This document shows, in pieces, positions 12,019 through 25,763 of a stretch of DNA of 64,000 nt. Both the position numbers and the translations under genes were made by a program. The DNA lies in assembly GCF_001638985.1 (NCBI RefSeq), contig NW_017265134.1, positions 2,688,089-2,752,088 on the forward strand, written 5' to 3'. Numbering within the stretch: the first letter of the stretch is position 1; every line of letters starts with the position of its first letter. This stretch comes from Phycomyces blakesleeanus NRRL 1555(-) (taxonomy: Eukaryota; Mucoromycota; Mucoromycetes; Mucorales; Phycomycetaceae). The notes beneath the pieces were generated by a model. That model did not search any database, was not told the DNA's origin, and saw only the letters and a program-made list of their open reading frames with translations.

Positions 12019-13455
12019 TTAAGAGTAAAGTACAATTAGACCAAGACTACACTAACACATTTTATTAAAAACATATATTATTAACGAGAGATATCTGACA
12101 TGAGTGTGACTATCCAAACAGCAAGTCGGATTGTATTATGAGCAAAGCATATTCCTGCAAAAGATAATAAACCCCGACGTTCAAACAGCTTGAAAAGATC
12201 GAGGCTCAAAGAAGAAAAATAACTATCAAGCGTGTAAAGCAGATATCTTGCCTAGTGATTCCTTTTGTAAGGCTTTATTAAATCCTATAGAATAAATCAA
12301 TTTTTATAAAGACCCTTCCTCTGTGCTTTGTTGTATTTTATATTGTTCACTACTAAAAACTATACATATTTTTTAATATCATCCATAAAAGGCTCTCCTA
12401 TTATTCTTGTAATAGTCAAAAATCTATTATATTTCTAGGAAATCGATCAGACATCGATTGTATATATATATATCAGATACGTTAAAGAGCTTAACATTTT
12501 TTAAACGCGTGTGCGCTTTGTTTTTTACCCTGAAAACTCTTACTTTCTATCATGAGTGGCTGTTAAAAGGATGCGCGAATCAACATCGGACGTCAGGCTG
12601 AATGAGAAAAATAGAGAATTGATCTTTAATGCGCAATGTTCTGACAAGCTCATTTCTGCAAGAACATGATGAGAGTTATATATAAGCTAATGAGCTATCC
12701 GCATGAACAGAATTGTAGTTCTTGATGGTAAATAAGGTTTTGCATCGTTGTCGCTCGTCTTTTTCTGTTTTTTGCGTCCTTTTTTGTTTACTTTTTGCTT
12801 TTTTTTTTCATAGTCTTTAGCTCTAGTAGTCACATGCATATAAAAATAGTCACGCATTTTCCCCCTTCTTTTTTTTTCACAGGTGTACGCATCAGCGATA
12901 AAAGGATACAAGAGATGTGTAAAGTAGATGGAAGGCTTCATTTACTTTAGTCTTCTTCACTGAAAAGGAACTCGTAAAACTCAACTCCGTTAAAGTAGTT
13001 GAAGTGACGATTGACGTTCTTTAAAAAAACAAAAAATGAAAAAAAAATGTGTGTTAGGTACCACCATACTCGTCCGTAATATTTCTTTTAGAATTGGTTG
13101 GAGTTTGACTGTACTGAAGCTCTGATGATACTTTATAGAGTTAGAAATTTCAAAGGAAATCATGACATTCGTAACAGCTCATAAAAAATAAAATAAAGGT
13201 GTGGTGGTTTCTAGCAGAGAAAAACTCTGACACTTTATGCATAGAAGATACAAAAGTATGGGAGTTGTATAATACAAATATACATATTTAACACAATTAA
13301 TTAATAATAATAAAAAAAGAGGCAGCGGAATCCTGTGGTAGTTGCTGCTTAAAGCTACAGGTCCTTAGTAGCATTCGTGTGCGGGCATATAGGAAACAGT
13401 ATTAGTGTTGTGTCTCGGAAATGCAAAATCATATTAAAGGCTACCACATCTTTAT
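12019..13455. repeat. Left copy of 1.4-kb near-identical duplication at assembly gap
   Basis: This segment is repeated almost base for base at 13556-14990, immediately after the run of N. I noticed only a few differences: single-base changes such as AAGACTAC versus AAGTCTAC, and one-base changes in homopolymers. It probably represents the same locus assembled twice. A minus-strand open frame near its right part ends in the residues FNGVEFYEFLFSEED; it could be the last exon of an unrecognised gene and occurs in both copies (14483-14698 in the right one). Confidence 0.9.
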
Positions 13456-13555
13456 NNNNNNNNNNNNNNNNNNNNNNNNNNNNNNNNNNNNNNNNNNNNN
13501 NNNNNNNNNNNNNNNNNNNNNNNNNNNNNNNNNNNNNNNNNNNNNNNNNNNNNNN
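13456..13555. other. Assembly gap of 100 N
   Basis: Exactly 100 N, the usual placeholder for a gap of unknown size. The true distance cannot be inferred from its length. Confidence 0.98.
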
Positions 13556-14990
13556 TTAAGAGTAAAGTACAATTAGACCAAGTCTACACTAACACATTTT
13601 ATTAAAAACATATATTATTAACGAGAGATATCTGACATGAGTGTGACTATCCAAACAGCAAGTCGGATTGTATTATGAGCAAAGCATATTCCTGCAAAAG
13701 ATAATAAACCCCGACGTTCAAACAGCTTGAAAAAATCGAGGCTCAAAGAAGAAAAATAACTATCAAGCGTGTAAAGCAGATATCTTGCCTAGTGATTCCT
13801 TTTGTAAGGCTTTATTAAATCCTATAGAATAAATCAATTTTTATAAAGACCCTTCCTCTGTGCTTTGTTGTATTTTATATTGTTCACTACTAAAAACTAT
13901 ACATATTTTTTAATATCATCCATAAAAGGCTCTCCTATTATTCTTGTAATAGTCAAAAATCTATTATATTTCTAGGAAATCGATCAGACATCGATTGTAT
14001 ATATATATATCAGATACGTTAAAGAGCTTAACATTTTTTAAACGCGTGTGCGCTTTGTTTTTTACCCTGAAAACTCTTACTTTCTATCATGAGTGGCTGT
14101 TAAAAGGATGCGCGAATCAACATCGGACGTCAGGCTGAATGAGAAAAATAGAGAATTGATCTTTAATGCGCAATGTTCTGACAAGCTCATTTCTGCAAGA
14201 ACATGATGAGAGTTATATATAAGCTAATGAGCTATCCGCATGAACAGAATTGTAGTTCTTGATGGTAAATAAGGTTTTGCATCGTTGTCGCTCGTCTTTT
14301 TCTGTTTTTTGCGTCCTTTTTTGTTTACTTTTTGCTTTTTTTTTTCATAGTCTTTAGCTCTAGTAGTCACATGCATATAAAAATAGTCACGCATTTTCCC
14401 CCTTCTTTTTTTTCACAGGTGTACGCATCAGCGATAAAAGGATACAAGAGATGTGTAAAGTAGATGGAAGGCTTCATTTACTTTAGTCTTCTTCACTGAA
14501 AAGGAACTCGTAAAACTCAACTCCGTTAAAGTAGTTGAAGTGACGATTGACGTTCTTTAAAAAAACAAAAAATGAAAAAAAATGTGTGTTAGGTACCACC
14601 ATACTCGTCCGTAATATTTCTTTTAGAATTGGTTGGAGTTTGACTGTACTGAAGCTCTGATGATACTTTATAGAGTTAGAAATTTCAAAGGAAATCATGA
14701 CATTCGTAACAGCTCATAAAAAATAAAATAAAGGTGTGGTGGTTTCTAGCAGAGAAAAACTCTGACACTTTATGCATAGAAGATACAAAAGTATGGGAGT
14801 TGTATAATACAAATATACATATTTAACACAATTAATTAATAATAATAATAAAAGAGGCAGCGGAATCCTGTGGTAGTTGCTGCTTAAAGCTACAGGTCCT
14901 TAGTAGCATTCGTGTGCGGGCATATAGGAAACAGTATTAGTGTTGTGTCTCGGAAATGCAAAATCATATTAAAGGCTACCACATCTTTAT
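13556..14990. repeat. Right copy of 1.4-kb near-identical duplication at assembly gap
   Basis: Starts with the same TTAAGAGTAAAG that begins the left copy and ends with the same CACATCTTTAT at which the left contig stops. The two contig ends therefore overlap completely across the gap. From 14991 onward the sequence continues uniquely. Confidence 0.9.
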
Positions 14991-17900
14991 TATCTTGCTA
15001 GCACTATTTACTGAAAAGAATTGCAGAACCTGATATTTACATTAAGAGTTTTTCTTGATTCAAGTATTTTTTGGCTGTGTATATATATAACAATATTTAA
15101 AGATGGTCATACCCAAATTTCAATATTAATGGATTTTCCTTGGTGTGAAAATTGTAGAATTGTTGACCAATATTTGAGCAATCAATGCCAAACAACCTTT
15201 AGATGGTGGATCTCATTGTTCCCTATCTGTTTAACCAATTTGGATATATAGCTGTTTTTCTGTATTTATTTAGTCAATTTGATCAAAACGAGTATTTTTT
15301 TATTAAGTATTTGATCGTTTCAGCGGTAAATGTGAGAATATTTGGTGTATATAATCATTTATGTTGCTCACAGGTGCTGTTGAGGGAGATATTTACTGGG
15401 TAATGAATTGAAACAAATTTATTGTTAGTATTGTAGAAAGAGAAAGAGATGGAAAACAAGCAAGATTTGAAACATTTAGGTACAAAACGGCAATATTCCA
15501 GTTTACAAACACTCAAAGATTATTGTTTCAGGTTTGTGGTCCTTGGAGAGATTAATTGATTATACTTTTTTAGGGTGTGCGATTAAAAGATATATTTAAA
15601 AGCTAGAAACTATTATGAACAAATTGCAAATATACATATATGTTTTATTTATCCATGTTGAATGATACAAATCCTGGGTTCCATTTTCTGTCTGATATCA
15701 ATGATTTCACCTTTTTTTTTCCTTAAACAAAAGCAGCATGTTTTTTCCTTTTGTACTTTTTGTATCAAGGGAATTATATACAGTTCACCGACTATAATTC
15801 TAGATATTTATGTATGTATCTAGTATCTAGTATCTCCTTATTATTTCTATTTCTATTCAACGATCTTGTCAGCAGTGAAAAAAGGGCTATAGATTACTTA
15901 AAATAATGTAGTATCCTGTTTCGGGTAGATTTGGAGTGAGTTTAGAGTGAACATGCACAAAATACACGCGCACACAAACAAGGGAAAAATGAAACTGGGC
16001 TATACATTAATGTTTGGTATTTGTACTTACAAGCCCAAATACCGGGTCTTTGACAAATATGACTTTTTGGTATATACAAACGTATGAATTGATATTAAAT
16101 CCGTCAAACTATATATAAACACGCACATGTCCATGTACATGTATATGTATCAAGATATTAAAAATCAACATAATCATGATTTCATTTTTGGCAAAGGTTT
16201 CTCTTTCTTTCCTTTTCTTGAGGGGGGAAAGAATCTTTTATTATAAATTAAGTAAATAAATGACGATGTTGCTTTTAAGAGTAGTGTTACTTGACTTAAC
16301 GTTTTATTCATTTAGTAATCTACATACAAACTATATAATATAATTATATGTATTTCTTGTGGTATGATACTATGTCACAAAAGGAGATTCTCTAAATGTT
16401 ATTTGAGAATTCTAATGTAGCAAATATATGTTTAGACGTAGACTTTGATGTGTTGTTGGTAGAATAGATCTTTTTTTTTCTCTGTTACGTTTTCTTAAAG
16501 TAAAAGGGGGATAAATGTGTGTAAAGATTTACTAGAGTATTCTTATTATCTATTTTGTTTTTTGTTTTTTGTTCAAAGGTAACTCTAATAGCAATAGCTC
16601 CTAGTTTCAGGAGTCAATAATAAATTAACACATATGTGTGCAAAATGTGTATCTTTCTTTTTTTGGATGAGCGTCTATGACATACTAATCTTGACTGTTA
16701 ACCAAAAAGCAAGGAACTACTTGAAACACATTTGGGATAAAAATGAAGAACAGGTACATCTTGTATTCTCTATTGATATATTTTTATTTTATTTTATTTT
16801 ACAAAAAAAAAAGAGCAAGGCATTTGAGGTAGCATTTACTTTTACCCATTTTCACGTAGAGTCACTGCATTTCTCAGTTACTATTCTTTTGCGTGCCAAT
16901 ACCCATGGAGAGGCTGCCTAATCAAGAAGATCTGTGAGTTGATTCTCAAGGTCACCTAAAATCACCTAAAATCACCACAAATTACTCTCTTTTTATTCAC
17001 ATGATAGACGACGAAAGAACACTGTTTCTTCTTATTTGTCTTTTTTGTTTGTTGTTTTGCATTCGATATTTCTGTATATATTATGAACCATTCAGCCATT
17101 GATGAGTTAAAGAAACATGCATATCACCTCTTCTTCTTCTTCTTCTTCTCCTTTTTGGTATATGCTACATATTCACTTTTGAAGCCACTTGCCCATTCAT
17201 TTATACATACATTATTTGGTTTGAGAAGAAATATGTATTTGTATTTGCATTTGTGGTAATTGCTTTTATTAAACGTATATATATATCAGGAAAAAAAGGA
17301 ATTCAATCTATACAATAAAATACTGATATTCCATTTCTTAACGTTGGGCATCTTTGTCTACACATATGATATTTGTTCTTGTTGTCGTAATCAGAACAGG
17401 TTAAAATTTCACGGCCTGAATTGACTCATACCTATTTCTTTATACTAAATCATATGCGCAATAAACAAAAATATAATGATAAGGCCATTTCTCTCTTTAT
17501 TATATACAAAAAGGGTTTATGGTAGAATATTGTGATACAAGCTAGTCTTGCGCACCATTGTAAGAAAGAAACGACATCTTTTATAAAAGACAATTATCAA
17601 TATATAAAAACCCCTTGTCTATTTATGGTGTAAAACCGGTTATTTGTTTCACCAAGCCTATTACAAGTATATATATATATAGTTCAATCAACATATTTAT
17701 GGGGGGTAGTGAAGCCTTTTTTTTTCTTGTATATACTTTTATGTGTATGTTTCTATATAAAATATCCCGGAAACCTTGTATTACATTGAGAGAAATGCAC
17801 AAGGAAAAAAAGGGAGCCTATCTTACTTTGGACAAATGTACTGGTGCTGCAGGTAGACAGACAGACAGAAAGACATTCAGACAGTCAGACAGTCAGTTTG

Positions 17901-20900
17901 GCAGGTATAATGTAGTACTGTGTCAGTGGTATAAATGATCACAAACACATATAATCGCAATAATCGAAATAATCGCAATATAGGAACAATATAGGAACAA
18001 TATAGGAATATATACTACATAATGATTATACACTAATATCGACTGCCTTCAATATCTATATCCGTTATATACATGTCATGGGGGTGTAATTAGTTCACCA
18101 AAACTGTTACATCCTTTTAAGCACCAATGAACACAGATGTATTTAGTCTTACAGAATCCTAAACATGGATATGTCATGTTGTGAATTCTGCTCAATACAA
18201 ACACACAGAGAGATAGAAAGAGATAGAAAGAGAGATAGTGTATTTTTTGTTTAAAATAATCTTTTATTTTATTTATTTTTGCCAAGAGACAGTTAACAAT
18301 CTTGTCCAACCGTTTATTACACCGTTAACTAATTACCCAGGACAAATCAGAAAAAATCTCCTTTTTACTTGTTCTAAATCTACTAGACTTTAAGAACAAA
18401 GCGAGGAAAAGCAAGACAAAGCAGAAATTATATGACTTGTAAGCTAAAAGGTATAAAAGATGATTAGATAACTGTTTAGCATAAAGGCACGTCTTCCGTG
18501 CTCATCCGTACTATTTCTTCTTTTTATTTCTCTCGTCTTTATTGGGGGAAGGTGATTTACAGCGAGTAACCAGCAAAAGATATGTGTGTTAGTACAACAA
18601 ACAAACAATGAGACGTCAATCTGATTACTTTATGCCTCTCAATTCTCGATGATATTTATTCGTTTTGGTTTACTGCAGTACACAACATATTTGTGTTTCG
18701 ATAAATTTTAGTCCAAATATCTTGCACTGCACAGTGGCTAATGATGTAGGCGATAACAGTGTCCTCATGTCTTGAAAATTTTGGTACAAAATAGAGCAGA
18801 AATTGAGATAGTGTAACAATATCATTTTATATATCATTTGTGTGATTTCTCTGGTGAAATGGTTTAGGTGTATGAGAGAACCATTTGGATTTAAAGAACT
18901 TGGTTCGTCTATAATGTACACAGACACATGTACTCATACAAACAGGTTCACTGAATCATTTTTGACTAGTTATTCCTCCTGCTATAACTACTAATATACC
19001 TATAGCTCTTCTTTATTTATGTATATAAAAGTGAAGATAAACAAATATTGACCCATAGCGTATCTAGGTCATTTTTTTTAATTTTTTTTTATTTTTGGTT
19101 TAATTCTTTTGAAGGACAACTGTGTACGTCAACCAAAGTCTGTTTGTGGCAAGTTTGACAATCCTTAATAATTGGCTCCACATAAATACACACATACACA
19201 CACAAAAATGATCCTTTTTTTTTAAGCCAATATGTGTTCTTATAAAGTGCACATTTTTCTTCCATTTTTTTTATATAAAAAAAAACCATATTTTGGTTTA
19301 AAAGCCAGTGTGAGAAGTATCTACAAGCACAAATACACAAATTACTCAAACCACTCACAATTCACTATCTACACATCTTCTATGTGTCTCTTATTTCATA
19401 TCTATACATAGTCAAGTATATTGTGTCAAATTAACTTGTATAATATGTAGGCTTTGTTTAACTAATGTGACAAAGAAGAAAAAAAAAAAAGACTTGTTAC
19501 CCTGACAGTGAAATATAAACTCCTTTTTAATAACCAATAGAAATAGAAGTTTGTATAAAATATTATGTAAATATATATATATTTGTTTTTTTTTAAACAC
19601 ACATCCTAAAGAGCCAAACTGTGTCAAAAGAATATTGAAACATATTTACACAAAAGAAGTGGCGCGGGAATACTTAACAATTACTCAATAAAAAAAGAAA
19701 GACATCCTATATTCCGATAACACTGCTTCACATTTTCTGCTGCTAGTGCTATGAAAGAAAATCTAATGAAATTGAAACAAACTTCACGTATAAAAAATTG
19801 CTACAGATTTCGCCTTTATAACTCCATAGAACGCTTAGAAAGAAAGAAAGAAGATTTAATGGCTTAATTTCCTGGTAGGTTGTACAAGCATATCTCCCGG
19901 GCAATTTAACCCAGTAGACCGATATTGATGAGATCTAGAAAAAAAAGAAGGAAAGAAATGTGCGTAGTTTACTCTTCAAATTCATTTCCTAATTTTACCT
20001 TGGTACTTGGACTCAACCATAGACTTGACAGAGATTTCATAATCATAAAATGACTTTTTGTGGGTTATCACAACATTTCAACCGGCTTAATATTTAAAGG
20101 CGTAATAATAATTTTTTTTTGGTACACGAATTTTACATGTATTTTATAGGCTAATAAAATAAAATAGAAATCTTAAAGACATCCCTATCCTATCATATCA
20201 TATTTTATTATTATTTCTGTTCAAATCTTCCTTTATTTCTTGTACCATTAATTTCTGTTAATATATTACGTCTTAAGAGAGTAATAAATAAATAAATAAA
20301 TAAATAAATAAAAATACAGTGATTTATATTCTGATCCAGTACCTTGGACTACATACCTTTTTGAGCCCACCCAACTTCCCATCCCGTCAACTTCAACTTC
20401 AAATATAGATCGATAGAAAAAGAAAGAACAACAATAACCCTGTACATCTTTTGAATACAAGGAATATATGGTGTGTACTCATACTAATTTATTTACCTCT
20501 TAACTTTCCTACCATTCTTCTAAAATTATCTGTATTCCCTCAAGATTTCTCCCCCTTTTTTTTTTTTTTTACTTCTTCTTCTTCTTCTTGTGCTTTTTTC
20601 CCACTTATGTCCAAGAAGCTTACGGTCTCACCACTTGAAATCCAAAAACTGCCTATTATTATTATCATTTTAAAAAAAAATGTTTACTAAACAGCACCAC
20701 ATTTTTGGAACAAGAAGTTTGACGGTGTACACAAAAATATATAACAAGTGTTTCACATAAAATTGTATGAGTACTAAACTACCTCTTTAGATTATCAGGC
20801 TGTGATACTTTTATATATATATATTTATCGCTGATAAAAATATGCATTATATACACATATGCATACACACTAAATATAACTATTGGTGTCTTTATATATA

Positions 20901-21225
20901 TATATAAGAAATGTACATTATTTTTTTTATGTACAACGATCTTTATTAACAAACAAACTCATGAGAGCTTACAAATTCATTATTCATCTTTTTTTTTTGA
21001 ATACTCAATTTCTTTTCCCAAATAAGGAAAGACAGAAAAGATTGGTCTTGATATTTATGACATGGCATGGCAGGGCAAAAAAAAAGCACGATAGGATAGG
21101 GATAGGAGCATGGGGTTGAAAATGTACTGAGAGTGGAAGTGCACAAGAGTACGACCACCACTATCATTACCTCTACCAAAGAACTGATCCCACCAACCAA
21201 TGCGACCACTAGAATTACTGTATGA
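14991..21225. other. Gene-poor AT-rich region
   Basis: More than 6 kb with no gene I can support. Open frames are short, rich in F, I, Y and K and look random. Simple repeats include a CTT run near 17133 and an AAAT tetranucleotide run near 20285. The part near 15040-15260 is the possible second copy of the diverged repeat seen at 10880-11140. Confidence 0.45.
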
Positions 21226-21641
21226 TTATTGTCTTTTGAGACCTTGAACCGCGGGGACTCTCTTTGCGAATCGACGTCTTTTTTGGGGTTGTTCTTGTGC
21301 TTTCTGTTGGCGCTGCTCTCTTTCAAGGGCCAGACGATCAATGAGGGAAGGACGGCTTTCGAACTTTTTTATATCGTCGGCAATGGTTCCTTGTCTATTG
21401 GTGTAAGGTGGCACAAAAGAACATGCGCGGAACAATGGATTAACAAAAAGAAAGAGATAGAGATTTATTTATTTATTTACTTAATTAATTATGATAAAGA
21501 TGTTGTCATTTCACCACCAAAAGAAAAAAGAGAGAAAAAGAAATCTTACCCTTCTAGAAGAGCAGGATCTTCGGCAATACAGACTTGGGTACCAAAGATG
21601 GTCAAAAGTAGGACCGAGAGTAGGAACAAGTAGAATTTCAT
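21226..21641 (-). CDS. Small secreted protein with dibasic sites
   Basis: Two exons, 21641-21550 and 21394-21226, joined by a GTAAGA...CAATAG intron with matching phase, predict 86 aa. The N-terminus (MKFYLFLLSVLLLTIFG) is a textbook signal peptide, with cleavage likely after the VCIA segment near residue 23. The mature part is short, charged and Q/R-rich (SLIDRLALEREQRQQ) and ends with basic motifs KRRR, AKR and LKR. The AKR and LKR sites look like Kex2 cleavage sites, so the precursor might release a short peptide. No cysteines occur after the signal region and I recognise no domain. It stands alone in a gene-poor region, with more than 3 kb free on each side. It could be a secreted effector, a peptide precursor or an ER-retained small protein. 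Confidence 0.6.
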
Positions 21642-24600
21642 GGCGGCTGTAAAGTAGTCTGGAAGATAAGTAAAGAAGAGTAAGAAAACGAAGAAGAAGA
21701 AGGATGTAGAGTATTTGTAGCTATTTATCTACACCCACAAGATATATATATATATATATGTATAGAAACTTAATTAGCAAATTAGTTTACCAACTTGCTA
21801 ACTATCCAACGAAAAGAATTTGGCTTAAATGGATCTATTCAGAATAATCATAGTAAAAAGGACTCTTTATTTATATTCTACTTGTATCCGTAAGTGTGAG
21901 TAAGTAAGAGAGTCTAATGCAGGAGGAAATCTTTGCACACTCCTTCATGTCCTTCCTTCCACCCCTTTGATTATTATTATTATTATTATTTTTAAAAAAA
22001 ATTAAGAAGCTAATTGACACACCCTTACAATGTCGTCATGGAAACTATTCACATTATTCTCTCGATTATAATCTTATCAAGTTTCTTAAAATTTCGATCT
22101 GGTTCTGTGTAGAGCTTATTCTTTTTTCTTTTTCTTTTTTGGTTTATGAAGATCGTCTTTATTCTTGGGTGCTGTATTCCTTAATTGAACAGACCCTAAA
22201 CAAAACGGAAGAAGTATTTGCTATTTGCTATTTGCTATTTGTATTACATATTTTATCTGCTATTTATGTGTAGGTGTGTTATACGGAGGGGTAGAGGGAT
22301 ATATAGATAGATATGTAGATAGAGTAGCATAACATCACACTACTTTGTTATTCTTAGTCTTAATAGGGGTGGTTACATATGTATATATATAATGAAAGGG
22401 ATTTTTTTTATCATCCCTACAATTCATTTCATAAGATAGCCCACACATGGTATTTCCTTTATTTTTCACCCCCTGGTTCTAGACAAGAAATTTAATTAGA
22501 CACAATTCCACACACAAAGAAAGAGAAAGAAAAAGCCCGGGCATATAATTATATCTATATTGCTCACTTGCTTACTTGCCCACTTGCTTGGTAGTAAAGA
22601 AAAAATATGATGCTTTATAGACTTTGTAGATTGATACATAAAAGTTATTGAATTGAATTGAATTGAATGAATTTCCTAATGGAGTTTTTGCCGAGCTTCG
22701 GCTACAGATCAATGTATTTTTGGCAAACTTCTCTTTCAAACGGTCAACCATGTATGAATTAGAATTTTTTTGGACCAGAAGGATTATTTGCAAAATGCCT
22801 GAGGAAATGCAGACGCTATTTATATATATATATATACATATATAATTGGATCAAAATTTAGAGACCCACCTACACACTTTGTCTCTATTTCTTTAGCTCT
22901 ATCTTTCTCCAACACAGTATATACATGTGTGTGTATAAAGGTCCAGATTGTTAGATAGAATAGAACATGTATGTATATGTATATTAATATTTTATACGCT
23001 AATCTTGCCTAGAAAGTAAGGGTTGACTTGTTGAATAACTTTCTTTCGGTGTTTAGTGATATTTGTAGCTAATAACTCTCATATTGATGTTAAATATTCT
23101 GCTAAGCATAAGCAATTAAATAAATGAAAATAGTAATAAAATGATTGATGCTCATCATCATATATATATATTTTATTATTCGAATAAAAGAAGTCTAATT
23201 TGAACATCCTATTGTATCATCTAGATTTAAGTTTGCGGTTTTGCGCTTTTATCAATATATACTATAATATTGTCATGTCTTTATTTTCTCTTGTTCTGCT
23301 TGGCATTCCAATAAGATCGTAAAGCAATACTAAGAGGAAGAATAGGAAGAGGCATTAAATATACCATTAGTGCAACGTGTGATACACACACACATGTATA
23401 TTTTTTCAGTTATTGTTCGCACGGACTATCTAACCCGTTTTTTTTTTTTTTTTTTTGGTCTTCAACTCCACCTTTGTACACTTTACACAATCAGCATCTA
23501 CACAGCGCTTCTTGTTCCATAATCAGTAAAAATCTGATTACTATTGAACAAATGAATAATTTTCTCCAGTCATTTGGGAGCGGGGTAGAAGGATTCTATA
23601 TAATTTTTTTTTGTTTTATAAAAAAAAATCAGTTTGTGTGACTTGCTTTCCTAATATAGATTTTACTTTTATATATACATATGTATGTATATATGTTTCC
23701 ATAGCTACTACTTACTACTTACATTAGTTGCTACATGTTGTCCCACACACTTGACAATATATAATACAATAAATCCTTATAGACTCAAGAACACACAGAT
23801 TATGACCACTCCATCAAAAGAAAATATATATACCCACTTTTATACAAATGTTGCTTATTTGTACCAAACAGAAGAAGAATTGTACCAATATTGAATGTTA
23901 CACATCATTAGACATTTTTAAGTGAGGTCCAGTTATTTGGATACTAAATTATATATACTAATAATATAAAATAAAAGTGTATTTCATGCGCGTGAATAAA
24001 TAAATAAATAAATAAAGATAGAAAAGAAAAGCAATAATTATATACAAACCTAGGCCTTTTGAATTTGATCACAAATATTTCTATTCTACAAAGTTCAAAA
24101 AGTCAAAGATAATGCCTACCAAATTGTACAAACCAAACCAAACCAAACAAAGTCAAGTCAAGTCAGGTTGAGCCAAACCTTGTTCACATTAAATAAATAA
24201 ATAAAATCAAAAGGATTTTAATCTTAAATACTTGCAATATTTTATATATAATTATATAATTATACTTTTGGCCCATAGGCTCTTGCTGTCACGTGTAGTA
24301 TGGTAAAGTAATAGTAATCCCCAAAACTTCTTTAAACAATTTTCTTTCTTTCACTTTTTTTTGTCCCCCCCCCCCCCCAATCTCTCTTCCCTTTTTTTCC
24401 CTTCCCTTCCACTCCCCCCTTTTTTTTTCTTCTTCTTATTTTTCCGTATTTCTTCCTTTCTTTCTTCTCCTCCCCCAGACATACACGCATAATTACTATC
24501 ACCACCAATATTCTACTCCTCTTCTTCATTGGCCAAATGTGTGACATGGAAACCAAATATATAAAAAGTTTTTTTTTGAAATGTTTATCAGTGGTATTTT

Positions 24601-25763
24601 GTATGTATTTTGTATGTATATGTACTGTGGAAACATATACTTTCCTTATTTAGATGGTAGATCCAATGCAATTACCATGTAAATGTATAAATGTGTAAAT
24701 GTGTAAACGTGTAAAAATGTGTTTGAACAGAATTATTAATATATACATACATACATATATACATATATGCATTTACAGTGCTTTCTTTATTTATTTTGTT
24801 TCAATTTCTCAGTTGATATTTTGAGGACAATTATTGTACTATTACATTTACATATATTTATATGTGTGTGTGTGTGTGTGTGTTTTTTGCAAATAGCCAG
24901 ATGACTTGATTTATATATATATATAATATTATAATACATTATAATATATGTATGTATATATGTATATATGTATATATGTATATATGTATGTATGCATGTG
25001 TGTGTGTGTGTGTGTACATATTTCTTGTAAGACATATGTTTCTTATTAGAGTTTAAACCTTTTTATATATACAAAAAATATCTATCTTTCCCGAAAATAC
25101 TCGGACCCATTGATGATACCTTCGGGGTAGAAATATGACTAGAAAGCAAATAAAGGGGAAGATAAATTCAAATCACCAAGGTAACCAAATACAGATCACT
25201 GGGGAGTTTAGTATTGAAACACATTGACCTACTTTGTGCCTATATATTCAAATAGTAAAGAGAAAATAAGAATATTATTACGAGTAAGAAGACCAAGCTT
25301 AACAAGTTTTTTTTTGTTTTTTTTTTTTAATATATATTTTATATTTCCCTTTTCTTTTCTTCTTTTCTCTTTCTCTCTCTCTTCCTCTCTCTCTCTCTCT
25401 CTCTATTATTATTATTATTTGTACCAAAAATTGCTCCAATTTTTATACCTCTTTTACTCTTTTACTCTTTTTTTTTCTATGTACAATTATTACTAAGAAA
25501 ATTACTAAGAATTACTAAGAGTTAATAATAATAAGTTATAATTTATGTATGTATGTATATAAATATATGCAATATATTTAATTTTGTGTAAAATGTCTAA
25601 GAATCTCAAAGGTAACAATAATTATCAATATATCTATTGTTGTTATTTAAATACCTACAATACACAAGTGCATTGCATACGTATATAAATACCTAAATAA
25701 TTATATATTTATATATTTGTATATATATATAATATATTTATCTAGTCAAAGTATACTATTCAG
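21642..25763. other. Gene-poor AT-rich region with microsatellites
   Basis: No supported gene in about 4.1 kb. It holds TA/CATA tracts, a C homopolymer near 24366, GT runs near 24865 and 25002, a TATG-rich tract around 24948-24995 and a CT run near 25372. The 5' exon(s) of the FYR-domain gene probably lie in the right-hand part. Confidence 0.45.

Noticed and set aside
12687..12941. Lys-rich minus-strand frame in the duplicated segment
   Set aside because: Low-complexity, no domain; likely chance coding of A-rich DNA.
20946..21341. 131-codon minus-strand frame with a hydrophobic segment
   Set aside because: It overlaps the secreted-protein exon in another frame, lacks a plausible start context, and its right part is the shadow of that exon.
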